Shown here piece after piece: positions 36,031-43,366 of a DNA stretch of 64,000 nucleotides. Under the pieces are notes generated by a model, which worked only from the letters and a program-made list of their open reading frames with translations, was not told where the DNA came from and made no database searches. The position numbers were made by a program, and so were the translations under genes. How positions within the stretch are numbered: position 1 is the stretch's first letter; each line of letters starts with the position of its first letter. The stretch covers positions 1 to 64,000 of the forward strand of contig JAQGJU010000004.1 of the NCBI GenBank assembly GCA_028290465.1. Direction: 5' to 3'. The DNA is from Xanthobacteraceae bacterium. Lineage in GTDB: Bacteria; Pseudomonadota; Alphaproteobacteria; Rhizobiales; Xanthobacteraceae.

Positions 36031-36305
36031 GATCCCCCGCCGGGCACACTCGGAACGAAATGTGACGTCAATTGGGCCTGGGCGGGGTCGATTGGAGCGC
36101 GGGGATGCGCGAGTAAGTGCCGGTGTACTCGGGCAACCGCAACAACACGATTTGCGGCTGTGTCAAAATGCGCAGCAACGTCGTTCGGGATCTGTTTGCC
36201 CTGCGCGCGCAAGCGATCGGAACGTCGCGCGAAATACCGGTTGAGTTCGAGCGTGCAAAAATCCCTGCGTTGTGTGGTCCGGTACATGGCGCGGGTTAGC
36301 CTCAA
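36027..36305 (-). CDS. tentative small basic protein upstream of the Cys/His protein
   Basis: A 92-codon frame (MRLTRAMYRTTQRRDFCTLELNRYF...) is strongly basic, with no hydrophobic segment or known motif. The only support is its ATGA overlap with the following frame, which could be chance. Confidence 0.2.
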   Translation of the reverse strand: MRLTRAMYRTTQRRDFCTLELNRYFARRSDRLRAQGKQIPNDVAAHFDTAANRVVAVARVHRHLLAHPRAPIDPAQAQLTSHFVPSVPGGGS

Positions 36306-36504
36306 GATAAACGAACAGGACTACCCACACTTCGTGGACATTGGCGATTGCCGCGTGTTACGGCGACCTAAAGGCGACAATCCAAGCGCTGCTCGTCACA
36401 CTTGATCGCAGGACACTTGATCGCAGTGCAACATGCGGGCGGTGTTTGCCGCTTGCGCCCGTACCGCGCTTCGCTAGGATCGCGCCGCGTCGATAACAAC
36501 AATA
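36306..36504. other. non-coding region upstream of orphan tctC-type gene
   Basis: Together with the weakly supported frame at 36027-36305 this makes about 470 bp with no firm gene. A short direct repeat (CACTTGATCGCA) occurs at about 36400 and 36416. Nothing else was recognised; it presumably holds the promoter of the downstream solute-binding gene. Confidence 0.4.
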
Positions 36505-37551
36505 ATGATGTGGGGAAATTTCTTGGGCCGAGTTCTTGGGTTTCGCAGTGTGAGGCGCGCCGCCATGTGCGGATGGGCCATTGCTGTTTTGGCCATGGCC
36601 GTTGTCGCAAGCTGGTCGACCGGCGCCATCGCGCAGGTCAACACCGACAAGTGGCCGGAGCGCCCCGTGCGATTCATCGTACCATTCCCGGCCGGCTCGG
36701 CGTCCGATCTGGTGGCCCGCGTCATCGCCAACGAGTTCAGCACCAAGCTCGGTCAGCAATTCGTCATTGAAAACCGTTCGGGCGCCAGCGGCACCAGCGG
36801 ATCCGACGTATTGGCGCACGCGCCGCCGGACGGTTACACGGTCGGGCTGGGGACCAGCACTACGCTTGGCGTGGCCGCGGGCCTCAATCCCAAATTGCCG
36901 TACAATCCGGTGACCGATTTCACGCCGATCTCGTTGATCGGCAGCTCGCCTTATGTTCTCGCGGTCGCGCCGCGGCTTCCGGTGCAGAACGTCAAGGAAC
37001 TGATCGCGCTCGCCAAGGCCAATCCGCGAACGCTCAATTACGCGTCGGCCGGGCCCGCCAGCCTGGCGCATCTCGCCGGCGAACTGTTCTCGCAGATGGC
37101 GCAAGTCGAGTTGACGCACGTGCCGTATCGCAGCTCGGCCCAGGCCGTCACCGATGCTACCGAAGGCCGCATCGAAATGCAGTTCGGCACGCTCGGCCCG
37201 ACGCTGGAATTGATTCGCGCCGGCAAGCTGCGGGCGCTGGCCGTGACCGGCGCCAAGCGCATCGACTCGCTACCGGACGTTCCGACCATGCAGGAAGCCG
37301 GGCTCGCCGGTTACGATGTGGAATTGTGGATGGCGATCGTGATGCCGGGTGGGAGTCCGCCGGCGATCCAAAGGCGATTGAACGACATCATGCTGCAGGC
37401 GCTTCAATCCAAGGAGATTATTGCCACGCTGCAGACCCAGGGGATGCAGCCGGAACCATCGACGCCAGAAGCCTTGACCAACTTGACCCGCGACGAGATC
37501 GCCAAATGGCGCAATCTCGCCAAGGACGCCGGTCTCAAGGTCTCGCAATGA
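36505..37551 (+). CDS. orphan Bug/TctC-family solute-binding protein
   Basis: The 348-residue protein has a signal region with Arg-rich start and hydrophobic core (MCGWAIAVLAMAVVASWSTGAIAQ). The Bug-family opening WPERPVRFIVPFPAGSASDLVARVI follows, then IENRSGASGTSGSDVLAHAPPDGYT, YASAGPASLAHLAGELF and LPDVPTMQEAGLAGYDVELW. No tctA or tctB accompanies it, as is common for Bug proteins, which are far more numerous than channels. A start at 36565 (GAGG upstream) is also possible but would give a poor signal peptide. Confidence 0.9.
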   Translation: MMWGNFLGRVLGFRSVRRAAMCGWAIAVLAMAVVASWSTGAIAQVNTDKWPERPVRFIVPFPAGSASDLVARVIANEFSTKLGQQFVIENRSGASGTSGSDVLAHAPPDGYTVGLGTSTTLGVAAGLNPKLPYNPVTDFTPISLIGSSPYVLAVAPRLPVQNVKELIALAKANPRTLNYASAGPASLAHLAGELFSQMAQVELTHVPYRSSAQAVTDATEGRIEMQFGTLGPTLELIRAGKLRALAVTGAKRIDSLPDVPTMQEAGLAGYDVELWMAIVMPGGSPPAIQRRLNDIMLQALQSKEIIATLQTQGMQPEPSTPEALTNLTRDEIAKWRNLAKDAGLKVSQ

Positions 37552-37670
37552 CATCACGCGGCGTGAAAGCGCGTGTCATAAAAACGCGTGCTTAGCCGCC
37601 CATCTCTTGTATTCTCGCCTTGTATCCCTCTCTGCATTCTCCGCGGCCCAAAGGCGACAGGACAACGACC

Positions 37671-38690
37671 ATGCTCGATACGGTACAACGCGGCGCCGCC
37701 GACCTGAAGCACACCGCTCCGGGCGCGCCAGCCACCGACCTCACCGTGACGCTGGCGATCGCGGATTACGACCGCACCCGGCCGCTGCTCAATGGGTCCG
37801 TCAAGCCGGCCGGGATCGATCTCCAATGCACCATCGGGAGCATTCCGGAATTCTGCCTGGTGCCGGTCTATGAGCAATACGACCTCGCCGAAATGTCGCT
37901 GTCCTGGTACCTGATGGCGCATTGCCGCAACGAGCCCGTGGTGGCGCTTCCGGTGTTTCCGCTGCGCATGCCGGTGCATGCCTACATGTATGTCCGCGCC
38001 GACGCGCCCTATACCAGCCCCGATGACCTTGCCGGCAAGCGCATCGGCACCAAACGATATCGCTCGACGATCAATGTTTGGCTGCGCGGCATCCTGCAGG
38101 AATATCACGGCCTCCGGCCCAGCGACTTCACTTGGTTCACGCCGGCCGAGGAGGGCGGTGGATTCGTCATTCCGGAAGACGTGTCGGTGACGCTGCGCCC
38201 CGGCCAGATGTCCGACATGGAAGAGATGCTGTTCAACGGCGAGGTCGACGCGCTGTTTACGCCGGTTCTTCCTGACGCGGTGATGCGGAACGACCCGCGC
38301 ATTCGCCGTCTCTATCCGGATTGCCGCGCGGTGTCTCGCGCCTATGCCAAGCAGACCGGGTTTGTCCCGATGACCCATGTGGTGGTGGTGAGCCAACGCC
38401 TGTTGGAACGCGAGCCATGGGTCGCGAAAAGCATGTCGCAGGCGCTCATCGAGTCGCAGCGGCAGTGGCAGGAATTTGTCCAAGCCGATCCGAAGCATTC
38501 GATGCTGTGCGAGACGGTGTACATGCAGGAGGAGGAGCGGGCGATCTACGGCAGCGATCCGTGGGCGCAGGGCGTTGCGGGCAATCGCGTGGCGCTGCAG
38601 ACCTTCATTCGCTACTGCAACGAACAAGGCTACATTCCGCGCCAGCCGGCCCCCGAAGAGATCTTCGCGGCCAACACGCTGTCTCTTTAA
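37671..38690 (+). CDS. 4,5-dihydroxyphthalate decarboxylase-like / periplasmic-binding-fold protein
   Basis: The 339-residue protein shows the pattern of the 4,5-dihydroxyphthalate decarboxylase family: VTLAIADYDRTRPLLNGSVKPAGIDLQC, DLAEMSLSWYLMAHC, PVFPLRMPVHAYMYVRADAPYTSPDDLAGKRIGTKRYRSTINVWLRGILQEYHGL. The fold is that of type II binding proteins. No signal peptide is seen, consistent with a cytosolic enzyme of aromatic-acid breakdown, but the real substrate is open. It follows the orphan Bug protein by 119 bp, so uptake and decarboxylation of one aromatic acid is a plausible link. ATG at 37671 has AGGA upstream. Confidence 0.8.
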   Translation: MLDTVQRGAADLKHTAPGAPATDLTVTLAIADYDRTRPLLNGSVKPAGIDLQCTIGSIPEFCLVPVYEQYDLAEMSLSWYLMAHCRNEPVVALPVFPLRMPVHAYMYVRADAPYTSPDDLAGKRIGTKRYRSTINVWLRGILQEYHGLRPSDFTWFTPAEEGGGFVIPEDVSVTLRPGQMSDMEEMLFNGEVDALFTPVLPDAVMRNDPRIRRLYPDCRAVSRAYAKQTGFVPMTHVVVVSQRLLEREPWVAKSMSQALIESQRQWQEFVQADPKHSMLCETVYMQEEERAIYGSDPWAQGVAGNRVALQTFIRYCNEQGYIPRQPAPEEIFAANTLSL

Positions 38691-38706
38691 GACGCTATCT
38701 CTTTAA
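38675..38706 (+). repeat. 16-bp tandem duplication across a stop codon
   Basis: ACGCTGTCTCTTTAAG is followed at once by ACGCTATCTCTTTAAG (one mismatch). The first copy supplies the last codons and stop of the decarboxylase-like gene. The duplication is a recent-looking slippage event with no effect on the protein. Confidence 0.8.
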
Positions 38707-38806
38707 GGCAGGAACGCGACCGGCCGCGCGAATTGCATCCTGAGCAATGACGCGCGGCTGCCGTCTTCAGGCGGCGCAGGGAATACCAGCTGTCGAGGAG
38801 GTGCTT

Positions 38807-39193
38807 ATGAGAATTGTTCAAGGAGTCATGGTTGCGCTCCTCGTGCTGACCGTCTGCCCCGTCGCGGCATCGGCGCAAGACGACAAGTGTCCGAAAGGCT
38901 TGAGCAACGATGAGTGCGATCAGTGGCACTTCGAGCGCATGGACAGACTGCTGAGCGAAGCGGTCGCCAGCAGGATCGACGCCAGCAGCAAAATGACGAC
39001 ACGCCAGGATATCATCGCGGCGATCAAGCAGACCGGACAGGAAGCTCACCGCGCGTGGGTCGCGTTCCGTGAAGCGGAATGCACGGCATATGTCGCGGCC
39101 AACGTCATGAGCGCAAGAACGGAAAGGGGTAAGAAGGCTTCGTGCTTACTATCCATGACACAGCGACGAATTGCGGAAGTGAAGAAGCCGTAG
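38807..39193 (+). CDS. exported LprI/DUF1311-like protein
   Basis: The 128-residue protein has signal peptide MRIVQGVMVALLVLTVCPVAASAQ and a helical mature domain with the DUF1311 hallmarks: an early Cys pair (DDKCPKGLSNDECDQ) and AHRAWVAFREAECTAY, then a Cys near the end (KKASCLLSMTQRRIAEV). Relatives include the mycobacterial lysozyme inhibitor LprI. GGAGG precedes the ATG at 38807. A role in protecting peptidoglycan is a family-based guess. Confidence 0.8.
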   Translation: MRIVQGVMVALLVLTVCPVAASAQDDKCPKGLSNDECDQWHFERMDRLLSEAVASRIDASSKMTTRQDIIAAIKQTGQEAHRAWVAFREAECTAYVAANVMSARTERGKKASCLLSMTQRRIAEVKKP

Positions 39194-39308
39194 TCGGCGT
39201 GTTGCGGGAGGCGGTCGTGCTCGAAGAGGCCGTCGCGCTGGCGCAAGCAGGCGCAGCCTGCGTACCATGGCTGCGACAGAGCGCGTCTCGAAGGATGGAC
39301 CTCGGTGC

Positions 39309-39564
39309 CTACGCCCTGACGAGGCAATAGCTGGTGCTGCGTCCACCGCCTTCGTCCTTTTTCAGAATGCCGGCTGCCAGAAGTTCATGGATGTCGCGCA
39401 ACGCCGTGTCGGGTGAGCATTTTTCGGTCGTGGCGTATTTGAGACCCTGCATCTGGGCGATCAGCTTGCCCTGACGCTGCAGGCCGCCGCCAACGGTCGG
39501 GTCAAAGCGTCCCGATTCCAGGAAATTCGGGCCAGTTTTCAAGCCGATGGATGTAGGTCAGCAT
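39309..39564 (-). pseudogene. remnant of a Fic-family (DUF4172-type) gene
   Basis: Two ends of one protein are preserved in different frames. From the ATG at 39564 the frame reads MLTYIHRLENWPEF, the N-terminus of Fic proteins with DUF4172, and then stops. The adjacent frame continues with GLQRQGKLIAQMQGL, matching the next segment of such proteins. It jumps directly to the C-terminal helix-turn-helix-like end KYATTEKCSPDTALRDIHELLAAGILKKDEGGGRSTSY. The central catalytic Fic core (HPFxxGNGR) is absent. A frameshift plus a large internal deletion explains this. Fic enzymes AMPylate target proteins; this copy cannot be active. Confidence 0.7.
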
Positions 39565-39777
39565 AATCTTCGCACCTTTTGCGGAGATTATGGGGGCATT
39601 CTCCGCACGGGCCAGGGTGTGGACGGTCCCATTCATTTCATCCCTCCCAGAGCATTTCCCGGTGGGAGCCGCTTCACCGCAGAAAATGCGACCAGACAAG
39701 TCGCCCTCGTCAATGCAGCCTTGTCGTGTATTGTTAAATGATGCACATTTTAGGTAGGTGTAAGACAGGGGGGTGTC

Positions 39778-40275
39778 ATGCAGGAAGCGGCGCGGCTTCA
39801 ACGCAACAAGCAACGCCTTGGCGAGTGCTTTCCGGCGTTTGCAAAACGTGTGGCAAAGGTCATCGGAGAGATGGAAGCGCTGGGTTTTCGGCCGCGCATC
39901 CAGGACGCCCATAGGACAATCGCCGACCAATTGAAGGCTTTCAATGGCGGTTTCTCGGACGTGAAATTCGGCTTTCACAACGTCACCGGTGATGGCGGAA
40001 AACCGGAATCTCTTGCCGTCGATTTGCTCGACGACGATCATCCGCTGGCTCCGCCTCGGAAATACGTCATCACGCTGGCTTCGATCGCGCAGAAACAAGA
40101 GCTGCACAGCGGAATCTTCTTCCGCCTCAAGACCGCACCGGAGCGGAAGGCGTTGCAAGACGCGATCGACAATCTGAACTTCGATCTGAAGGTCAGAATT
40201 GGTTTTGATCCGACGCATCTGGAGCCGACCGGGCTGACGATCGCTGAAGCAAAGGAGGGCGAGAGGCCGACGTAA
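39778..40275 (+). CDS. M15-type peptidase/endolysin-like protein (165 aa)
   Basis: A soluble 165-residue protein with no signal peptide. The segment IQDAHRTIADQLKAF...VKFGFHNVTGDGGKPESLAVDLLDDD recalls M15 D-Ala-D-Ala peptidases and phage endolysins, where an R-T-x-x-x-Q run precedes the metal-binding H-x6-D and a later His (here in PTHLEP). Spacing is not canonical, so activity is uncertain. It lies in a gene-poor zone beside the fic remnant and repeat elements, which suggests a phage or mobile origin. A longer ATG-less leader (39565-39777, 213 bp) shows no gene. Confidence 0.5.
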   Translation: MQEAARLQRNKQRLGECFPAFAKRVAKVIGEMEALGFRPRIQDAHRTIADQLKAFNGGFSDVKFGFHNVTGDGGKPESLAVDLLDDDHPLAPPRKYVITLASIAQKQELHSGIFFRLKTAPERKALQDAIDNLNFDLKVRIGFDPTHLEPTGLTIAEAKEGERPT

Positions 40276-40279
40276 TAAG

Positions 40280-40353
40280 TAGCCTGGATGGAGCGAAGCG
40301 AAATCCGAATGTCATGTGAAGGGTCCCGGATTGCGCTGCGCTCCATCGGGCTA
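40280..40353. repeat. imperfect palindromic intergenic repeat (74 bp)
   Basis: The left arm 40280-40307 (TAGCCTGGATGGAGCGAAGC...) matches the inverted right arm 40327-40353 (...GCTGCGCTCCATCGGGCTA) with a few changes. The GTAGCC-GGATGGAGCG-AGCG pattern is of a type widely scattered between genes in Bradyrhizobiaceae and relatives. It can fold into a long hairpin. No gene occupies 40276-40747. Confidence 0.75.
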
Positions 40354-40550
40354 AGCTGGCTAGACAGGCAGCCCGCACCTGTTGGCATTTTGCAGCAGGC
40401 GCTTGGCAGCTACCAAGTCGAGGGCTTTAGGGACAGCGACCTCTTGAGCAGACTTTGAGGATCTCACGACGTCGCTCGGCGGCGGTGAGGCCCAACCGGT
40501 CGAAAATCTTTAGCGCGCTTCTTCATAGCTGGGGCTATAGCCGACTTGCG

Positions 40551-40593
40551 ATGGTTCGAGACGCGCGACTTCGCAGCGCTCCTCACCATGAGG
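40551..40593. repeat. CCTCATGGTGAGG-type intergenic repeat
   Basis: Read on the minus strand this element starts CCTCATGGTGAGGAGCGC and runs to CGCGTCTCGAACCAT. It carries the small palindrome CCTCA-TGG-TGAGG. Similar CCTCAT-CTGAGGAGC...CGTCTCGAA-ATG sequences are common intergenic repeats in this order. A fragment of the same type (GCGCGTCTCGAAGGATGG) occurs at 39281-39298 in the opposite orientation. The two copies flank the fic remnant and peptidase-like gene. Confidence 0.65.
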
Positions 40594-40689
40594 CCAAGAG
40601 AGGCAGGGCACGCGAGGAGAGTGCGCAGCATTCGTGGCATCGTCAGAAATCCGGGCCTGAGAGCCGTGGCACACATCGAGCTGCCAAAG

Positions 40690-40716
40690 AAAAGGCGGGC
40701 ACAAGGCCCGCCTTTT
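40690..40716 (-). terminator. rho-independent terminator after flgD
   Basis: An 11-bp perfect stem (AAAAGGCGGGC/GCCCGCCTTTT) with a 5-nt loop is followed on the minus strand by CTTTGG, 32 bp past the flgD stop. Confidence 0.85.
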
Positions 40717-40747
40717 CTCAAACCTAAATGCCTTCTCGACCCGCCCC

Positions 40748-41455
40748 CTACAACCCCGGCCGCGTCACCTTCGTGATCTTGTCCATCGAATAGCTCGCCG
40801 TGCCGATGGTGAGCACCGGCGGCGTCTTCGACATGTCGACGGAATCGACGGTGCCGGAAACTTCCGAGCCGATGGTGACGGCCGCGCCGGTGGCGTCCTT
40901 GCCGGTGACCGAGATCGTGTAGGCGCCGGCCGGCCATTGATTGCCGCTGGCATCCTTGCCGTCCCAGACAAAGCCCTGCTGGCCCGGGTTCATCGTATAA
41001 TTGCCGGTGTGCACGGTCTGGCCGGTCGAGCTCTTGATGTTGACCGTCACGCTGGCGGTCTTCGGCACCGACAGCGTCCACTTGGCATTTTCGGTATCGG
41101 TAAGCTGCGTGGTCTGGCCCTGGGCCGAGACCGTAAGGCCGACATAGCCGAGCGCGATCGCCGATTGTGAAGACTTTTCCAGTGCGATCATCTGGCCGAG
41201 CTGGTCGTTCTGCTTGAGCTGCTGCTCGACCTGCGCGAACTGCACCAGTTGCTGGGTGAACTGGTTGGTGTCGAGCGGGTCCATCGGGTTCTGGTTCTGC
41301 AACTGCGTCGTCAGCAGTGTCAGGAAGGTCTGGAAATTACCCGCCAGCGTGCCGTTGGCGGTCGTGCTCGCGTCCTTGGAGACCGGCGACGTCGGCGTGG
41401 TGCCGGTCTGGCTGGTGACCGGCGGCGGCGTATAGCTGGTGTCGATGGTGGCCAT
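40748..41455 (-). CDS. flgD: flagellar hook-capping/assembly protein FlgD
   Basis: FlgD caps the growing hook and is later replaced. The 235-residue protein has the hallmark N-terminal region FQTFLTLLTTQLQNQNPMDPLDTNQFTQQLVQFAQVEQ at about residues 41-78. A C-terminal pair of beta domains includes WDGKDASGNQWPAGAYTISVTG (FlgD Ig-like). There is no signal peptide, as expected for flagellar type III export. It lies 12 bp downstream of fliK, a common pairing. Confidence 0.93.
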   Translation of the reverse strand: MATIDTSYTPPPVTSQTGTTPTSPVSKDASTTANGTLAGNFQTFLTLLTTQLQNQNPMDPLDTNQFTQQLVQFAQVEQQLKQNDQLGQMIALEKSSQSAIALGYVGLTVSAQGQTTQLTDTENAKWTLSVPKTASVTVNIKSSTGQTVHTGNYTMNPGQQGFVWDGKDASGNQWPAGAYTISVTGKDATGAAVTIGSEVSGTVDSVDMSKTPPVLTIGTASYSMDKITKVTRPGL

Positions 41456-41467
41456 GACGGGCTCCTT

Positions 41468-43069
41468 TTAAATTCGAATATCGACGCCGCCGCGCGATGC
41501 GCTCCAGCGGCCGTAGGAATTCGACGCAACGGTATCGACGAGCGGCAGATCTTCGGCCTGCGCCACGATACGCGCGGTGTTCGAGCGCGCCTCGTTCTGC
41601 TGCTGGCCGGAATTCTGGTCGCGCAGTGAGAACTGCATGCCGTTTTCGCCGGTCTTCAGGCCGGCATCCTGCATCGCGCGTTCGATGTTCTGCGCGTCGC
41701 GGCGCAGCAGATCGAGCGTCTCCGGCCGGTCGACCACCATATGGGTGTTGACCGTGCCGTCGCGGTCGACGTCGAGGCGAACCTCGACGCGGCCGAGTTC
41801 CGCCGGATCGAGCCGGATTTCAAAGCTGCTTTTGCCCGGCATGGCGCGGGCTGCGATTTCGATGGCGAGGCCGGCCACCGGAACGCCGGCGCGGGAATCC
41901 GTCGTGCCCGTCGCGGACGCCACGGTGGCGCCGGCCGTGGCCGATGCCGCGTGCTGGCTGGTGGTTTGAAGCTGGTTGGTCGGCGTCGCGTCGGCATGTT
42001 TCGCGGCGGCGGCCTCGGTCGGACGAATGTCGGTATCGCGCGCCTCGGCAACAGCCGGCCGCGCGGCGGCGGTCTTCGCGGCTTCGTTCGGCGTAGCCCG
42101 TTGCGTTGAAGCGGTCGCGGCGGTTGCCGGCTTGGCGTCGGTCTTCGGCGTTTCGCCTTCCGCCGTCTTCGCAGCGGCTTCGGTGTCGGCCGCGACCTTG
42201 CCGTCGACCGACTTGGCGGCCTTTTCACCGGCAGGCTTGGTGCCGGTCGCGAGCGCGGCTTCGGCATCGGCCGGATTCGCGGCTTCGGCATCGGTCGGAT
42301 TTGTGTTCGCGGCGTTCGCGTCGGCCGGTGTGTTATCGGCCGGCGTGGTGGCGGGTTTGCCCTTGGCGGCGTCGGCCAGCGCGGTCAGTGCGTCGGCTGC
42401 GGTCTCCGACGCGGTCGGAACGGCCTCAAAGACGACGGGTGCCAGCACGACAGTGGCGACCGGGGTCGGCGTCGGCGCGACCGGCTCGGGCGTGATCAGG
42501 GCCAAGAGCGCCGCGTCCAGCGCGACGGCTTCCTCGGTCTTGGTGGCGTCTTCTGCCGGAGCCGCGGTTTCGGTGCCGGCCTGTTGTTCGGTGGTCTTGG
42601 TGTCCTGGGCCGGCGCGGCGCTGTCCGTGGCGGTCGCGCTTGGCGCGTTGTCGGTAGGGTCCGGTGCCGGCGCGGCCTCGGCGGCCGGAGCGTCATTGTT
42701 ATTACCGCGCTCGGCCCGGTCCGGCCGTTCGGTACGATCATCACGTTCGTTGCGCTCGGCGCGCTGCGGACGTTCCGGCTTGTCGGGACTGTCGGGGCGG
42801 TCGGTCCGGTCGCGGCGGTCGGCGCGGTCGTTACGTTCGTTGCGCGCGGCCCGTTCATCGGCCCGGCTGCGCCGTTCGGCGGCGCGGTCGTCGGGCTGGG
42901 TGCGGGCCGGTTCGATCACGGTATGGGGTGGCGGCGTCGGATCCGCGTTGTCGGCGGTGGACAGCATCGACGCGAAATCGAGATTGCTCGACTTGGCGTC
43001 GGCGGCCCGCGCGGTGTCGCCCAGCCGCTGGCTGAACAGGATGGTCGGGTCGGTCATCACTCGCGACAC
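41468..43069 (-). CDS. fliK: flagellar hook-length control protein FliK
   Basis: FliK measures hook length and switches the export gate. The 533-residue protein has a poorly conserved N-terminal two-thirds of extreme composition. First comes a charged R/D/E/N tract (ERRSRADERAARNERNDRADR and similar, about residues 60-130). A long Ala/Thr/Pro/Asp-rich part follows (130-390), and then the conserved Flg_hook domain (about 395-490: KSSFEIRLDPAELGRVEVRLDVDRDGTVNTHMVVDRPETLDLLRRD). A disordered N-terminus is normal for FliK. The start is GTG with GAGG upstream; an ATG four codons later is also possible. Confidence 0.9.
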   Translation of the reverse strand: MSRVMTDPTILFSQRLGDTARAADAKSSNLDFASMLSTADNADPTPPPHTVIEPARTQPDDRAAERRSRADERAARNERNDRADRRDRTDRPDSPDKPERPQRAERNERDDRTERPDRAERGNNNDAPAAEAAPAPDPTDNAPSATATDSAAPAQDTKTTEQQAGTETAAPAEDATKTEEAVALDAALLALITPEPVAPTPTPVATVVLAPVVFEAVPTASETAADALTALADAAKGKPATTPADNTPADANAANTNPTDAEAANPADAEAALATGTKPAGEKAAKSVDGKVAADTEAAAKTAEGETPKTDAKPATAATASTQRATPNEAAKTAAARPAVAEARDTDIRPTEAAAAKHADATPTNQLQTTSQHAASATAGATVASATGTTDSRAGVPVAGLAIEIAARAMPGKSSFEIRLDPAELGRVEVRLDVDRDGTVNTHMVVDRPETLDLLRRDAQNIERAMQDAGLKTGENGMQFSLRDQNSGQQQNEARSNTARIVAQAEDLPLVDTVASNSYGRWSASRGGVDIRI

Positions 43070-43155
43070 TTTGGCCTCGCTCGCATGGGTTTTCCGCCAT
43101 CAGGCTTCGCAAGCCCCGTGCCAGCACCGATTTTTCAGTAATAATGTAATAATTT

Positions 43156-43173
43156 CAATAACTTAAGTTATTG
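43156..43173. promoter_or_regulatory. 18-bp perfect palindrome upstream of fliK
   Basis: CAATAACTT-AAGTTATTG is a perfect AT-rich palindrome in the 297-bp divergent region between fliK (minus) and mnmA (plus). It is 87 bp upstream of fliK, within an AT-rich island (43133-43175) in an otherwise GC-rich genome. A second hairpin, CCGGCA-AGAAA-TGCCGG, follows near 43211. The 18-bp dyad looks like a dimeric repressor or activator site. The rest of 43070-43366 shows no gene. Confidence 0.5.
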
Positions 43174-43366
43174 GTCGGCGGTTTGAAACGCTACCCAAAT
43201 AGACCAAAACCCGGCAAGAAATGCCGGTTTTGCCGGGCCAACGGCGGAAAACGCCGGGCCGGCCCGCATTGCGCCACCTTGGTGCGCACCTATAGTAAGA
43301 AGTCATTCGCCCCCAAAAGGCGCGGGTTCCGCCCGGTGCCACCCTTAGATCGCCCATACGAAGATC

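Noticed and set aside
39502-40218. 238-codon minus-strand frame spanning the M15-like gene and the fic start
   Set aside because: Most of it is antisense to the peptidase-like gene; only its last ~20 codons correspond to the fic N-terminus, which has its own ATG at 39564.
41976-43166. Long 396-codon plus-strand frame opposite fliK, rich in Ala, Ser and Val
   Set aside because: It is the antisense of the repetitive GC-rich fliK coding sequence and has no motifs; fliK has a recognised C-terminal domain and a ribosome-binding site.
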